Shown in pieces: positions 47,784 to 57,334 of a DNA stretch of 64,000 nucleotides (within the stretch, counting starts at the first letter, position 1; each line of letters starts with the position of its first letter). The notes below the pieces were generated by a model. That model worked only from the letters and a program-made list of their open reading frames with translations, did no database searches and was not told the origin of the DNA. The DNA comes from Sphingobacteriales bacterium (GTDB lineage: Bacteria > Bacteroidota > Bacteroidia > Chitinophagales > UBA2359), in NCBI GenBank assembly GCA_016711295.1, contig JADJTE010000002.1, forward strand, positions 558,001 to 622,000. Direction: 5' to 3'. Both the position numbers and the translations under genes were made by a program.

Positions 47784-48831
47784 ACTTTTAAATAGAAATC
47801 TTCGCCCATGCCGAATAAACGGCTAATGTCGAGGCGTTGTTGTTGTTGTCCGTAGTCTATATATCCGTCGAAATATCCGTAAGGCGCGTTGTAACGACTT
47901 TCTACGAACAATACTTTTTTTTCTATATTTGTATGGACGGTAGGCGAAAAGATTAGGTCGATGCTACCGCTATTGGCTTGGTCGGTGATATACCATTTAT
48001 CGTTGTCGCGCCGAAACGATACGGGCGGCAGTGGGTATAGCGCGTGGTTGAGCCAGAGGGTGTTTTCGTTATAGACGTTTTGGTTGGGTACTTGGTTGCG
48101 GGTGAGGTTGAATCCTACAAAATTGTCTTGGCGGTCGTAGCCTATGGCTGTTGCCCAATCGTATTGGGTGGGCGATGGGTAATATCCTTTGTGGTCGTCG
48201 ATAAACATACCGCTGTGGTGCGCACTAAAATAGATGACTTTGCCACTCATATTGATTTGTCCGTTGATAGGCATCAGGCATTTGTGCGCATACATGCCTT
48301 TGCGCTCGTCAAAAGGCAGGCAGACAACACAAGGTTTTACGGTAGTTAGGTCGTGCAGTCCTACAAACTGCCCGGCAAGAGGCGGCAATTTGTGATGGTT
48401 TTGTATCATCACATCTATCGTTATTTTTCCTTCTGCCAATGGCTATGTACGCTCAATTGAAAATCGCGGCTTTTGTAAGCGGCATATCCGTCATAGAGCG
48501 TATCGGGTAGGGTAATGCGCAGGGGCGATACTTGTTTTTCGTAGCGCAAAATTTCGTTTGTGGTGCGGTCGAGCAGTATAAATTGCACCAAACCAAATCG
48601 CTTGGCATTATACAAGGCCATCATCACAAAATAGTGCTGGTTGGCAATCTGAAAGGCTTGCCATTCGCGCAATTGCCACCAACGCGCCAAGCGTAGCGGC
48701 AAACCGCCTATTTGCGCATCTAACATATTGACGCGCTTGAATGGGCTACTGTAGCAGCCCCAAGCTATTTGCCCATCGTGTACGGGTTGGTCGGGTGCGG
48801 GGCTTAGTGTGCGTAGGAGGGTATCGGTCAT
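47780..48831 (-). CDS. DUF2804 family protein (frameshifted)
   Basis: About 350 residues after restoring one A lost at 48424-48428. Conserved features include QIAWGCYSSPFKRVNM near the start and, past the break, PCVVCLPFDERKGMYAHKCL, FSAHHSGMFIDDHKGYYP and LTRNQVPNQNVYNENTLW. These suggest a lipid- or hydrophobic-ligand-binding fold, but no activity is established. It overlaps the LptF/G gene by four bases and follows lgt by 14 bases, so it belongs to the same envelope operon. Confidence 0.82.
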
Positions 48832-48845
48832 CGGCTTATTAATGC

Positions 48846-50018
48846 TTAATCTTGTTGGGCATCAAGTGCCTTTTTTGCCAAAAAATTGCCCCAAGCCCAA
48901 AATCCCGCTATACAAACTACGCCCAACAGCATGAGCGATACGGCGATAATTTGAGCTTGCGACATACCCAAAGCCCAATCGTAGCGGTCATTGACGCGCA
49001 CAATCTCGATGCTATAACGCTCTAATCCGTTCAGTATGAGGTAAATGCCAAACAAAATACCTGGTATGCGAATAGAGCGGCGCAACGCTGCCAAGGTCAA
49101 AAAAATACCTAATGAGAAGATAAATTCATAGACCGACGTAGGATAGACAGGTTCGGGCAATACATTGCAGTATTTGCCTACACAACCTTCTATGGGTATA
49201 CCCTGCGCAACTACGTTGTTGGGATAGGCATAAGCCCAAATCCAATCGGGCAGCCACGCAAAAGGCTTGGGGTTTAGATTGGGAATGCCCCAATCGCCGT
49301 CGCCCGAAAAATGGCAGCCCAAACGACCTATGCCATAGCCGATGATGAGGGCAGGGGCAGTAGCATCTATCAAGCGTCCGACAGGGATTTGTTTGCGATA
49401 GGCATAATAAACAAGTGCCAAGGCAGCGCAGATAAGCCCGCCGTAGAAAGTAAGCCCACTAAAAGAGAGCAAAGCTCCGACGGGGTCGCTCAGAAAGGCG
49501 GGAATATCTTCTATCCACGTAAAGATTTTGGCACCCAAGATGCCGAATACTGCCGCAAGCATAATCATGTCGCCGATGCGCTGATGCGGAAATACGGTAT
49601 AGCTAATCGTTTGGGGCTGAGGCAAGCGTTGTTTGTCGGCTTCGTAATATCGCCAGAACGCCATTAATACGCTCACAACAATACCGCCTATCAAACTGCC
49701 TTGGCCTGACAATAAAAATTCGTGTGGGTTTTCGGAAAATTTAGTCCATTCGAGCAGCATAGCCAGCCCTTTGTAGCCTACCAGAAAACCCATGATGGCA
49801 TGAAACAAAATTTCCCACAGCGACGCAGGTTTGCCCACTACGGCAGTTTCGGTGATGCCGTGCACAAAGCCCTGCAGCTCCATGCGGCGCAACTCGAAAT
49901 GAAGCCAAACGCCCGCTACCAAAAAGGCTAAGGCTAAAAAGAAACCATAGGTTTGTATGGGCAATGGAATACGAACCCCCAAGAGGTCGTATAACATATC
50001 GGTAATAGTAGGATACAT
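48846..50018 (-). CDS. lgt: prolipoprotein diacylglyceryl transferase
   Basis: Transfers diacylglycerol from phosphatidylglycerol to the lipobox cysteine, the first lipoprotein-maturation step. A 390-residue, seven-helix membrane protein. The signature region is GYGIGRLGCHFSGDGDWGIP, with the arginine; upstream are SLIGGIVVSVLMAF and SGLTFYGGLI. VYEFIFSLGIF and GLERYSIEIVRVNDRY form the late conserved part. It is longer than E. coli Lgt because of an N-terminal insertion. Intact. Confidence 0.93.
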   Translation of the reverse strand: MYPTITDMLYDLLGVRIPLPIQTYGFFLALAFLVAGVWLHFELRRMELQGFVHGITETAVVGKPASLWEILFHAIMGFLVGYKGLAMLLEWTKFSENPHEFLLSGQGSLIGGIVVSVLMAFWRYYEADKQRLPQPQTISYTVFPHQRIGDMIMLAAVFGILGAKIFTWIEDIPAFLSDPVGALLSFSGLTFYGGLICAALALVYYAYRKQIPVGRLIDATAPALIIGYGIGRLGCHFSGDGDWGIPNLNPKPFAWLPDWIWAYAYPNNVVAQGIPIEGCVGKYCNVLPEPVYPTSVYEFIFSLGIFLTLAALRRSIRIPGILFGIYLILNGLERYSIEIVRVNDRYDWALGMSQAQIIAVSLMLLGVVCIAGFWAWGNFLAKKALDAQQD

Positions 50019-50119
50019 ATAACAAATAGGGTTGTGGCGATGGATGTCGCCGCATTATGGTTGGGCAAAGATGTCGTTGCCTATTGTTGTTGTGATGATA
50101 ATATGTGTTATAAAATGCG

Positions 50120-51052
50120 CTATATTTTATCGCTAATATGGTATTGGTTTTTGTAGGGCGAATTTCGGGCAATTAATTCGCCGAGAAAACCCGCCAAAAA
50201 CGTTTGTGCGCCTATAATCATAAACAATATGCCCAAATAAAACATGGGTCTTTCGGTCATGCGGTATTGCAAATAAAAAAGTTTGGCGATGCTTAGGTAC
50301 ACTTCTATCAAAAAACCTGTGCTAAACAATATAGTGCCCAGAAGCCCAAAGAAGTGCATGGGTTTTTTGCCAAATTTGCCGATAAAAAAGATGGTCATCA
50401 GGTCTAAGAAACCGTTGATGAATCGTTCTAAGCCAAATTTGGTCGAGCCGTATTTACGTGCTTGGTGCTTTACTACTTTTTCGCCGATGCGCTTATAGCC
50501 TTCCCATTTAGCGATAGCGGGTATATATCGGTGCATTTCGCCGTATACTTCTATATGCTTTACTACATCGCGGCGATACGATTTTAAGCCGCAGTTCATG
50601 TCATGCAGTTGTATGCCCGTGACGAAGCGCGTAGCAGCGTTATAAATTTTGGTGGGTAGGGTTTTGGAGAGCGGGTCGTAGCGTTTTTGTTTCCAACCCG
50701 ATACGAGGTCGTATCCCTGTTGAACAATCATGTCGTAGAGTTCGGGTATTTCGTCGGGGCTATCTTGCAGGTCGGCATCCATCGTAATGACAACATCGCC
50801 TTGTGCGGCGGCAAATCCTTCGTTCAGAGCCGCCGATTTGCCATAATTGCGCCTAAACTTGATGCCGCGTACTGTGCCGTATTGCTGCGCCAATTGCCCT
50901 ATAACTGCCCACGAATGGTCGGTGCTGCCATCGTCAACCATAATTGCCTCATATTCCAATTGATTGGCTCGGCAAACGCGGTCTATCCACGCCACTAATT
51001 CGGGCAGCGATTCGGCTTCGTCCAGCAAAGGTATGACGATGGATAAGTGCAT
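50120..51052 (-). CDS. family 2 glycosyltransferase with two membrane helices
   Basis: 310 residues. The GT-A domain has the start LSIVIPLLDEAESLPELVAW, the nucleotide Asp in VDDGSTDHSW and the metal motif MDADLQDSP. Two C-terminal membrane helices (about 230-300) follow the KKPMHFFG segment. This is the DPM/GtrB/ArnC group that loads a sugar onto polyprenyl phosphate, for cell-surface glycan synthesis. The sugar is unknown. Intact; 15 bases downstream of the methyltransferase gene. Confidence 0.9.
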   Translation of the reverse strand: MHLSIVIPLLDEAESLPELVAWIDRVCRANQLEYEAIMVDDGSTDHSWAVIGQLAQQYGTVRGIKFRRNYGKSAALNEGFAAAQGDVVITMDADLQDSPDEIPELYDMIVQQGYDLVSGWKQKRYDPLSKTLPTKIYNAATRFVTGIQLHDMNCGLKSYRRDVVKHIEVYGEMHRYIPAIAKWEGYKRIGEKVVKHQARKYGSTKFGLERFINGFLDLMTIFFIGKFGKKPMHFFGLLGTILFSTGFLIEVYLSIAKLFYLQYRMTERPMFYLGILFMIIGAQTFLAGFLGELIARNSPYKNQYHISDKI

Positions 51053-51067
51053 GAAAATAGGAGAGGC

Positions 51068-51646
51068 TTAGTGCGCGTTATTTAAATTGTGCTTGCAAAC
51101 ATATATAAAAGCAGGCGGAAAATTGAGCGGCGTAAAATTGACTTTGACATTCTTTTTGCCAAAGGTCTGCTCTATCTTTTTGAGCAATATGGTCGAATAT
51201 GAAAATTGTATAAACAAACCACTCGGCTTGAGGGTGGTGAGCACAGAATTTAAAATGTTTTCTTCTATCTGCTTGGGTAGCGATACCAAAGGCACAGACG
51301 ATACGATATAATCGGCATACAAAAAACCGCTTTCGTAGATATATGGCAGCATGTTTTCGGCACTGTCGTTGATGAGGCGCAGGCGCGGGTCGTGCAATTG
51401 TGCGGCGGTCATGCGATGAAAATTATCGTTTATTTCGAACGACAATAATTGTGTATCGGGTTTCATGCGGCGCAATAGGGCGCGAGTGATACAGCCGTTG
51501 CCTGTGCCCAACTCGATAATACAGCGTGCTTCGGCAAAACGTATGGGTTCGACCATTTTTTTGACCAAATGCTTAGAACTGAACGCCAAAGTACCTACGG
51601 TTTGTAGGTTCTTGACCGATTCGAGAAATATATCTATGTTGTTCAT
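51068..51646 (-). CDS. SAM-dependent methyltransferase, phospholipid/rRNA-adenine type
   Basis: 192 residues. Motif I is IIELGTGNGCITRALLRR, preceded by the family segment FSSKHLVKKMVEPI. This layout resembles PmtA-type phosphatidylethanolamine N-methyltransferases and also KsgA-like enzymes. The catalytic loop SSVPLVSLPKQIEENIL supports the phospholipid type. Its place between two lipid-linked glycosyltransferases also suggests a membrane-lipid substrate. Intact. Confidence 0.75.
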   Translation of the reverse strand: MNNIDIFLESVKNLQTVGTLAFSSKHLVKKMVEPIRFAEARCIIELGTGNGCITRALLRRMKPDTQLLSFEINDNFHRMTAAQLHDPRLRLINDSAENMLPYIYESGFLYADYIVSSVPLVSLPKQIEENILNSVLTTLKPSGLFIQFSYSTILLKKIEQTFGKKNVKVNFTPLNFPPAFIYVCKHNLNNAH

Positions 51647-51714
51647 GTTTGGCAGAATTAAAGAGTGTGATTAATCGAGCGAATAGGTAGCGTTATCACT
51701 TATACTTAATTTGC

Positions 51715-52483
51715 TTACCAAGAGCCGTTGTTGTTGGGGGTACTTGACAGGCGGCGGTAGCTATTAAAAAAACTGTGCCACTTCATTTTTAATACGCCCA
51801 AAACGGCTTCTTTAAAGATGCTGGTACTCATTTTTGATTCGCCATATTCGCGGTCTATAAACGTGATGGGCACTTCGCGCAGCGCAAAACCCAAGCGCCA
51901 AGCGGCAAATTTCATTTCTATTTGAAAGGCGTAACCAATAAATTTTATCTTATCGAGGTCGATAGCTTCTAATACGCGGCGGCGAAAACACACAAAACCC
52001 GCAGTAGTGTCGTGCACAGGAAGCCAAGTGACGAGGCGCACATAAGACCGAGGCGTATTTGGAGAGCAAAATGCGGTCTAAGGGCCAATTTTGAATACCG
52101 CCGCCCTTGACATAGCGCGACCCGATGGCTACGTCAGCACCATTGGTTTGGCAGGCATCGTATAGGCGAAGCAAGTCGGCGGGTGGGTGCGAAAGATGGG
52201 CATCGATGTCAGATATGTGTTCGTGATGGTGTTGTAGTGCACATATAAATCGGTGACGATAGGCAGTGCCCAAGCCGAAGTTGCCTTTTCGCTCTTCGAT
52301 GAAGAGGCTATCGGGATAGGTGGTATTTATCAGGTTTTTGACGATATCTGCCGTGCCGTCGGGCGAGTTATCGTCCACAACGAGGATATGAAACGAGCGC
52401 GGGAGGGCAAATATGGCGGCTATGATGCGAGATATATTTTCGCTTTCCTTATAAGTAGGTATGACTATTAGGCTGTCGGACAC
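51715..52483 (-). CDS. polyprenyl-phosphate mannosyltransferase-like GT2 (frameshifted, altered DXD)
   Basis: About 255 residues after correcting an indel near 52045. Typical of single-domain dolichol-phosphate mannose synthases: LIVIPTYKESENISRII, VDDNSPDGTADIVK, GSRYVKGGGIQNWPLDR and, after the break, VRLVTWLPVHDTTAGFVCFR. The metal motif expected as DADFSH reads DAHLSH and the neighbouring GTAYIHGF reads GTAYRHRF. These could be sequence errors or a real change in the active site. Partner to the glycosyltransferase at 50120 in polyprenyl-sugar synthesis. Confidence 0.8.
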
Positions 52484-52525
52484 TTGGGTAGGGTATGGGG
52501 CTGGGTTGGTAATGTCTGTTGATGG

Positions 52526-52647
52526 GTAACTATTTAGGGTATAGGGTTTTGGGTATGGGGTAATGAGTAATATTTATCTAATAATGCCTGACATCGCTGC
52601 ATATTCGATTAGAAATGGCTATTTCCCCTACAAGGCTAAATAGTTAC
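52526..52647. mobile_element. small repeat element, family B
   Basis: The best-preserved copy: 122 bases between GTAACTATTTAG and CTAAATAGTTAC with GGGTATAGGGTTTTGGGTAT and the core TGCCTGACATCGCTGCATAT. It occupies the gap between the glycosyltransferase and exonuclease genes. Confidence 0.85.
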
Positions 52648-52725
52648 GTTGATGGAATAGATGAAAAGCGGGCAAAAAGCACCATTCTATGTACAAGTAA
52701 GTGCCATTGTCACAAGTCTAACAAG

Positions 52726-53499
52726 TTATTTCACTTTAAATTTAGCACTTAACCATATTTCTTGCAATTTTTGTTTGGTATCGAGCAAAAAATCGCCTTT
52801 CATAATCCAGTCGTAATACTGTGGGTCGCGCTGAAATACTTCGGTGACAGCCAAACCTCGATATTTGCCGAAGTTGAAGCGGATAGTACCTTTTTCGTCA
52901 CGCACGAGCCGTCGCCCTGCATCTATCATATCTTTTTCGGCAGTAAAATCGTGCAAAAAATCTACATCTGATTGGAGGGAGTCGGCATAGCGTTCTAATT
53001 GTCCTTTTAATACTTCGTAGGTAGCAATTACGTCGGCTTCGGCACTGTGTGCGTTATTGTGTTCTTTGCCGCAATAGAACATATAGGCGGTTTTGAGGTC
53101 GCGGCGTTCCATTTTTTGGAATATTTTGAACACATCGATAAATCGGCGGCGGTCGGCACGCAAATCCATACCTACGCGCAAAAACTCTTCGTTGAGCATA
53201 GGTACGTCGAAATAATTAGAATTGTAGCCCGCCATATCGCAGCCAGCAATAAATGCCATAATATCAGCAGCAAGTTGGTCGAAAGTAGGTTTGTCTTTCA
53301 CGTCCTCGTCAAAAATGCCGTGTATTGCCGACACCTCAGCGGGAATTTTCCGTTTGGGATTGACGCGCCAAGTGCGGGTTTCTTCTGTGCCGTCGGGTTT
53401 CACTTTCAAGATACAGAGTTCGACGATGCGGTCGGAGGCTAAATTCATGCCCGTAGCTTCGATGTCAAAAATAACCAAGGGGCGTTTTAATGATAGCAT
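52726..53499 (-). CDS. DEDDh 3'-5' exonuclease, DnaQ-like
   Basis: 257 residues from MLSLKRPLVIFDIEATGM; an open frame upstream encodes a run of prolines and is not family-like. Exo I is FDIEATGM with the catalytic D and E, Exo II is AGYNSNYFDVPML, and Exo III is HSAEADVIATYEVL with the catalytic H and D. A C-terminal region FNFGKYRGLAVTEVFQRDPQ follows. It is either an editing exonuclease or a stand-alone repair/RNA-trimming enzyme; no polymerase gene is nearby. Intact. Confidence 0.88.
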   Translation of the reverse strand: MLSLKRPLVIFDIEATGMNLASDRIVELCILKVKPDGTEETRTWRVNPKRKIPAEVSAIHGIFDEDVKDKPTFDQLAADIMAFIAGCDMAGYNSNYFDVPMLNEEFLRVGMDLRADRRRFIDVFKIFQKMERRDLKTAYMFYCGKEHNNAHSAEADVIATYEVLKGQLERYADSLQSDVDFLHDFTAEKDMIDAGRRLVRDEKGTIRFNFGKYRGLAVTEVFQRDPQYYDWIMKGDFLLDTKQKLQEIWLSAKFKVK

Positions 53500-53550
53500 T
53501 AGAATAGTAGAATAGGGAGGAGGAGGTGGCGGTGTGTGGTCGGGGCACAT

Positions 53551-54339
53551 TTACCAAAAGCTATACGACCCGTCGCCATTGACGTTTACATTAGGCAGGG
53601 TGCGGTTGTTTTCAAATATATCGTAACCTATGCGCAGGTTGTCCCAAAAATTGATGAGGCGTTGGTTGTTGTAGTGCTTGGCAACTTCGAGTTGATGAAA
53701 TTTGAGGTTTCTAAATTTATAAGGAAATATGTGTATAGGTATTTGTGCTTGTCCGTTGTCGCGGGCTAATGCCGCCATCCAATACACTTCTTTCATCTTG
53801 TCGTTTGTTAGCGGTAGGCAGCCCTCGCTCACACAATCGCCGTGCAAATAGATATCGCCGCCTAAACTCGAACCACCACCCAAAATGCGGTCTGATTCGT
53901 TGGGGTAGCTCACTTCGAGCGATAAATAATACGAGCTAACGGGATTGAAACTTTTGATATAATAAAAACCTTCGGGCACTTGCAAATCGCCTCTTTTGCG
54001 TTTAGGTCCGAGTTTGCCCGACGGAGCGCAGATGGTATATTCTTTGATTTTTTCGAAAGTGCCATTGTTATTTTTTGCCCAAGCCTCTAAGATGCCTTCC
54101 TTTTTAAAGGCACGGAAAAAAATTTCGGTTGGCGGGAACGGGATATTGCGCCGCTCAAACTCGCGGCGAAACAAGTATTCGCGGCTGCGGGCTTCGGCTA
54201 CGCGAGGGTGGTTCAGTTGGGCTGTGGCAAATTCGTTTTGGGCTTGGAGTGCCAACTGACCGCCGCCCAATAGAACAATTAAGAGCAGCAACCCACAATA
54301 ATACTTGGTCGAATAGAGATTGTATTGAAATAGGGGCAT
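53551..54339 (-). CDS. L,D-transpeptidase family protein (YafK-like)
   Basis: 262 residues from MPLFQYNLYSTKYYC, with a signal segment GLLLLIVLLGGGQLALQAQ. The YkuD domain has the active-site block YLHGDCVSEGCLPLTND with the nucleophilic Cys in SEGC and upstream GDLQVPEGFYYIKSFNP. These periplasmic enzymes form 3-3 peptidoglycan links, attach lipoproteins, or (YafK/DpaA) cut them. Which one cannot be decided here. It lies just upstream of the exonuclease gene on the same strand. Confidence 0.87.
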   Translation of the reverse strand: MPLFQYNLYSTKYYCGLLLLIVLLGGGQLALQAQNEFATAQLNHPRVAEARSREYLFRREFERRNIPFPPTEIFFRAFKKEGILEAWAKNNNGTFEKIKEYTICAPSGKLGPKRKRGDLQVPEGFYYIKSFNPVSSYYLSLEVSYPNESDRILGGGSSLGGDIYLHGDCVSEGCLPLTNDKMKEVYWMAALARDNGQAQIPIHIFPYKFRNLKFHQLEVAKHYNNQRLINFWDNLRIGYDIFENNRTLPNVNVNGDGSYSFW

Positions 54340-54634
54340 AAAAGGGTAGAAATTTTTGGGAGTGACAGGTAACAAATGGGATTTGCGATATATGGTTTTT
54401 GATTTGTGATGCGTGCTTTTGTACTCGTTTCCGAATGGTCTGAAATGGAAATTAGGGGATAGAACTACATTGCCCCACCAATATTTGGGGAGATATTTAT
54501 CGTTCTTACACACCATTACAATAGCGGTGGCTAAATATTGCTTGGCATACAAGACGGTAACAACGCGCAAAAGTACGATATTTGCGCGTTGTTAGGTGCA
54601 TTTTGCCCACAATTCACCGTTATACTTATTTAAA

Positions 54635-55114
54635 ATGACCCTACAACCCGAATTGTTGCAATGGTCTTGCCTGCCTTACGAGGGCTTATGCTTGGCACAA
54701 TTATACGACCTACTATCGTTGAGGCAGCAAGTGTTTGTTGTGGAGCAGCAATGTATTTTTTTGGATACCGATGGCAAAGACCAAACTGCGTGGCATTTAT
54801 TGGGCTATACGTCGGGCGGCGATTTGGCGGCTTATTGTCGTTTGTTGCCGCCCGATGTGGCATATATTGGCTATACCTCTATCGGGCGCGTGGCAGCCCA
54901 TACCGACTATCGCGGTCAAAAATATGGGCATGAACTGATGCGGCGTGCGATTGCCTTTTTGTCCCAGCAATTTCCGGATTATCCCATACGCATAGGAGCG
55001 CAAAATTATTTGCTCCGCTTTTATGCTGCTTGGGGCTTTGTTGCCGACGGCGAGCCTTATATCGAAGATGGCATTTGGCATACCGAAATGGTGAGGCACG
55101 CACGCACGCCGTAA
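54635..55114 (+). CDS. elaA: GNAT acetyltransferase ElaA
   Basis: 159 residues from MTLQPELLQWSCLPYEGLCL. The ElaA start with LYDLLSLRQQVFVVEQQC and the substrate block DQTAWHLLGY are clear, as is the CoA loop TDYRGQKYGHELMRRA. Acetyl acceptor unknown. Its last 80 bases are duplicated 2.2 kb downstream, on the far side of a restriction-modification pair. Intact. Confidence 0.9.
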   Translation: MTLQPELLQWSCLPYEGLCLAQLYDLLSLRQQVFVVEQQCIFLDTDGKDQTAWHLLGYTSGGDLAAYCRLLPPDVAYIGYTSIGRVAAHTDYRGQKYGHELMRRAIAFLSQQFPDYPIRIGAQNYLLRFYAAWGFVADGEPYIEDGIWHTEMVRHARTP

Positions 55115-55116
55115 CG
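55034..55116 (+). repeat. 83-bp direct repeat, left copy (elaA 3' end)
   Basis: Runs from GGCTTTGTTGCCGACGGCGA to CCGTAACG. It matches 57247-57329 at 81 of 83 positions, in direct orientation and equal length, and includes the elaA stop codon. Confidence 0.95.
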
Positions 55117-55180
55117 GTTCGGGAGCTGGCATTGGCGAAAGGGTGAGGGGCATTTGGAATACTTGCACAAATGCCCAATA

Positions 55181-56303
55181 TTATTCATCTATTTCGTCGG
55201 TGTCTGTATAATTGAACTCTACTTTGCTTTGAATGATTATCTCGTTCAAAATGTTTTTGAGATAGCCCAATTTTATACTGTCAGCAAAGCGATGCTTAAG
55301 TGTCGGGATATTTATGACTTCTTCAATACAGGTCATATACTTGTCAACGATAGCTGTAACCAAATAAATTTTGCTTGCATTGCCTTTAATCTTGTTTAAA
55401 ATTTCGTCTATGGGCTCATTTGATTTGATGACAAACGTTATAGGGAACTTCTGAATTTTGTCAATGTCAAGGAAGTATTTTTTGAAATCCAAAGTTTCAG
55501 TTACTTGAAAGAAACGCCCCAATGGTCGCATTACAAAGTCAATTCCACCGTCATTGGCGTTTGTTCTTCCTGTCTTGAAAAGTTGCAGGTTTTCTTTGTT
55601 GAGTTTATCAACTTCGTAACCCCAATAAATATGTTGGTCGTGGTAGTAATATTTGAGAATGGAATAGCTGGCGATTTCAAAAAGTCTTGCATCAACGTTG
55701 GGAGCAAGTAGGCTACCGATAAACTCAATTACTTTTTGTGGTTCTGATTTTTCAATTGCCTGAAATTCTTCAAGAGCCTTGATAAAACGCTGAAAAGCAT
55801 CTTGTTTTGTCTTAACATATTCGTCAATGATTTCAATAATTACAGACGCTAAGTTGTATGTCATTTTACTAACTTTTACTTTCAGCAGATGCTCATTTAT
55901 CCAGTATCTGTTGGTTTCGAGGTTTCGTAGAATGGGAATAAATTCAGAACCAGGAAGTATTTTTGAAACTCTGCATTCATTCCTGGTTGTTCAAAGCGTG
56001 GTTTTGCAATTTACTTCCAAATGGCAGTTCTCTTTGTCGTGTAAATAACTTTACAAAAGCTGCTCCTTCATAGTCTGCATAACCATTGTTTTTTTCGTAA
56101 CCATTCGCAATATAATCTTCAAGGATAACATAAATCGCATAAAGGTTTGCAAAGTTGGAACGGGCTTTTGAGCCTTTGTTTGCGGAACGTGTTTTGAAAT
56201 TCAGGTATTGAATTAACGGGCTATTATTGAAAATATATTCGCTGTCTTTCCCGAAATGTTGCTCTAAAATCACTTTTATATTAGCCGTGAATGTATGTTC
56301 CAT
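55181..56303 (-). CDS. Type II restriction endonuclease (frameshifted)
   Basis: Partner of the adenine methyltransferase upstream. About 373 residues from MEHTFTANIKVILEQHFGKD, joined across one extra base near 55984; past it the frame reads VSKILPGSEFIPILRNLETN and on to the stop. A possible PD-(D/E)xK site lies in NDGGIDFVMRPLGRFFQVTE. The start lies inside the end of the methyltransferase gene (23-base overlap). Specificity is inferred from the partner as ATGCAT. The gene is clearly more AT-rich than its flanks. Confidence 0.78.
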
Positions 56304-57159
56304 TGGATTCAAATAATGTTTGTTGGTTGATGCTGGCGATTTTTTCGGCTTCAAAAGTACGGATTCCTTTTTGCAGTTTTTCGCCCTTATATTCGTCTGC
56401 TAATTGCAAACGTCTTAACCCAATTTTTACATACTCGTCTTGCAATTCGATACCAATGCAGTTTCTGTTTAGTTCTTTTGCGACAAAGCAAGTCGTAAAA
56501 GTTCCTGAAAATGGGTCTAATACTAAATCCCCTTCGTTAGAGCTTGCTTTAATAATCCGTTCAAGCAAGGCAATAGGTTTTTGAGTAGGATGATTTTCGT
56601 ATTCGTCCATACGATAGCGAACCCTTGGAAATTCCCATACATTGCCCGGTACTTTTTCCGAACTGTAAACAGTTGGAACTGCTTTGCGATAGTCAATCAA
56701 TTTACGTTTTGCCCCTGTTTTGGCTTCTACCAAAATATCGTCTGCATTGAATGTATAGTTGCTCTTATCTTTTACGCAAAATAAAATAGGTTCATACATT
56801 GAACCAAAATATTTTTTCGCTTGAACGCCTGAGCTATCGTAACTCCAAACCAACCTTGAAAGGATGTCTAATTTTTTACGTAGAAAAATGTCAAAATAAG
56901 GCATAAATTGGGTAGCCGTCATTACGTAGAAGCTACCTGTCGGTTTGAGCTTTTGAATGCACAAGTCAAGCCAAACATAACACCATTCCAAATATGCTTC
57001 TTCGGTTTTCCATTTTTCGATGTGTCCGTTAAAGTTCTTGCCAATATTGTAGGGTGGGTCGGCAAATATGAGGTCTACGGAATTGTCGGGCAGCATTTTA
57101 AGGGCTTCCAAAGCGTCTCCGTGAATGATTTTGTGTATGTTAGTTCCAAATATTTCCAT
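56281..57159 (-). CDS. adenine-specific DNA methyltransferase, YhdJ-like
   Basis: 292 residues from MEIFGTNIHKIIHGDALEAL. Beta-class order: motif IV FADPPYNIGKNF first, then RLVWSYDSSGVQAKKYFGSM, KVPGNVWEFPRVRYRMDEYE, NHPTQKP, and motif I DPFSGTFTTCFVAKEL. From memory these blocks agree closely with E. coli YhdJ, which methylates ATGCAT, so the same target is predicted. It protects the host from the overlapping restriction gene. Intact. Confidence 0.9.
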   Translation of the reverse strand: MEIFGTNIHKIIHGDALEALKMLPDNSVDLIFADPPYNIGKNFNGHIEKWKTEEAYLEWCYVWLDLCIQKLKPTGSFYVMTATQFMPYFDIFLRKKLDILSRLVWSYDSSGVQAKKYFGSMYEPILFCVKDKSNYTFNADDILVEAKTGAKRKLIDYRKAVPTVYSSEKVPGNVWEFPRVRYRMDEYENHPTQKPIALLERIIKASSNEGDLVLDPFSGTFTTCFVAKELNRNCIGIELQDEYVKIGLRRLQLADEYKGEKLQKGIRTFEAEKIASINQQTLFESNGTYIHG

Positions 57160-57246
57160 TGTCACACTTACTAATTTATTTAGGCGAATTTACCATATAT
57201 TTTTGCTTGCTAATGATTGCTTTCACGCATACTACTTCTTTGCATT

Positions 57247-57329
57247 GGCTTTGTTGCCGACGGCGAGCCTTATATCGAAGATGGCATTTGGCATACCGAA
57301 ATGGTGAGGCACGCACGCAGACCGTAACG
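57247..57329 (+). repeat. 83-bp direct repeat, right copy
   Basis: A second copy of the elaA 3' end, including its stop codon, with no elaA body upstream. It abuts the end of the convergent coiled-coil gene, where the original elaA end probably lay before the insertion. Confidence 0.95.
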
Positions 57330-57334
57330 CGCCC

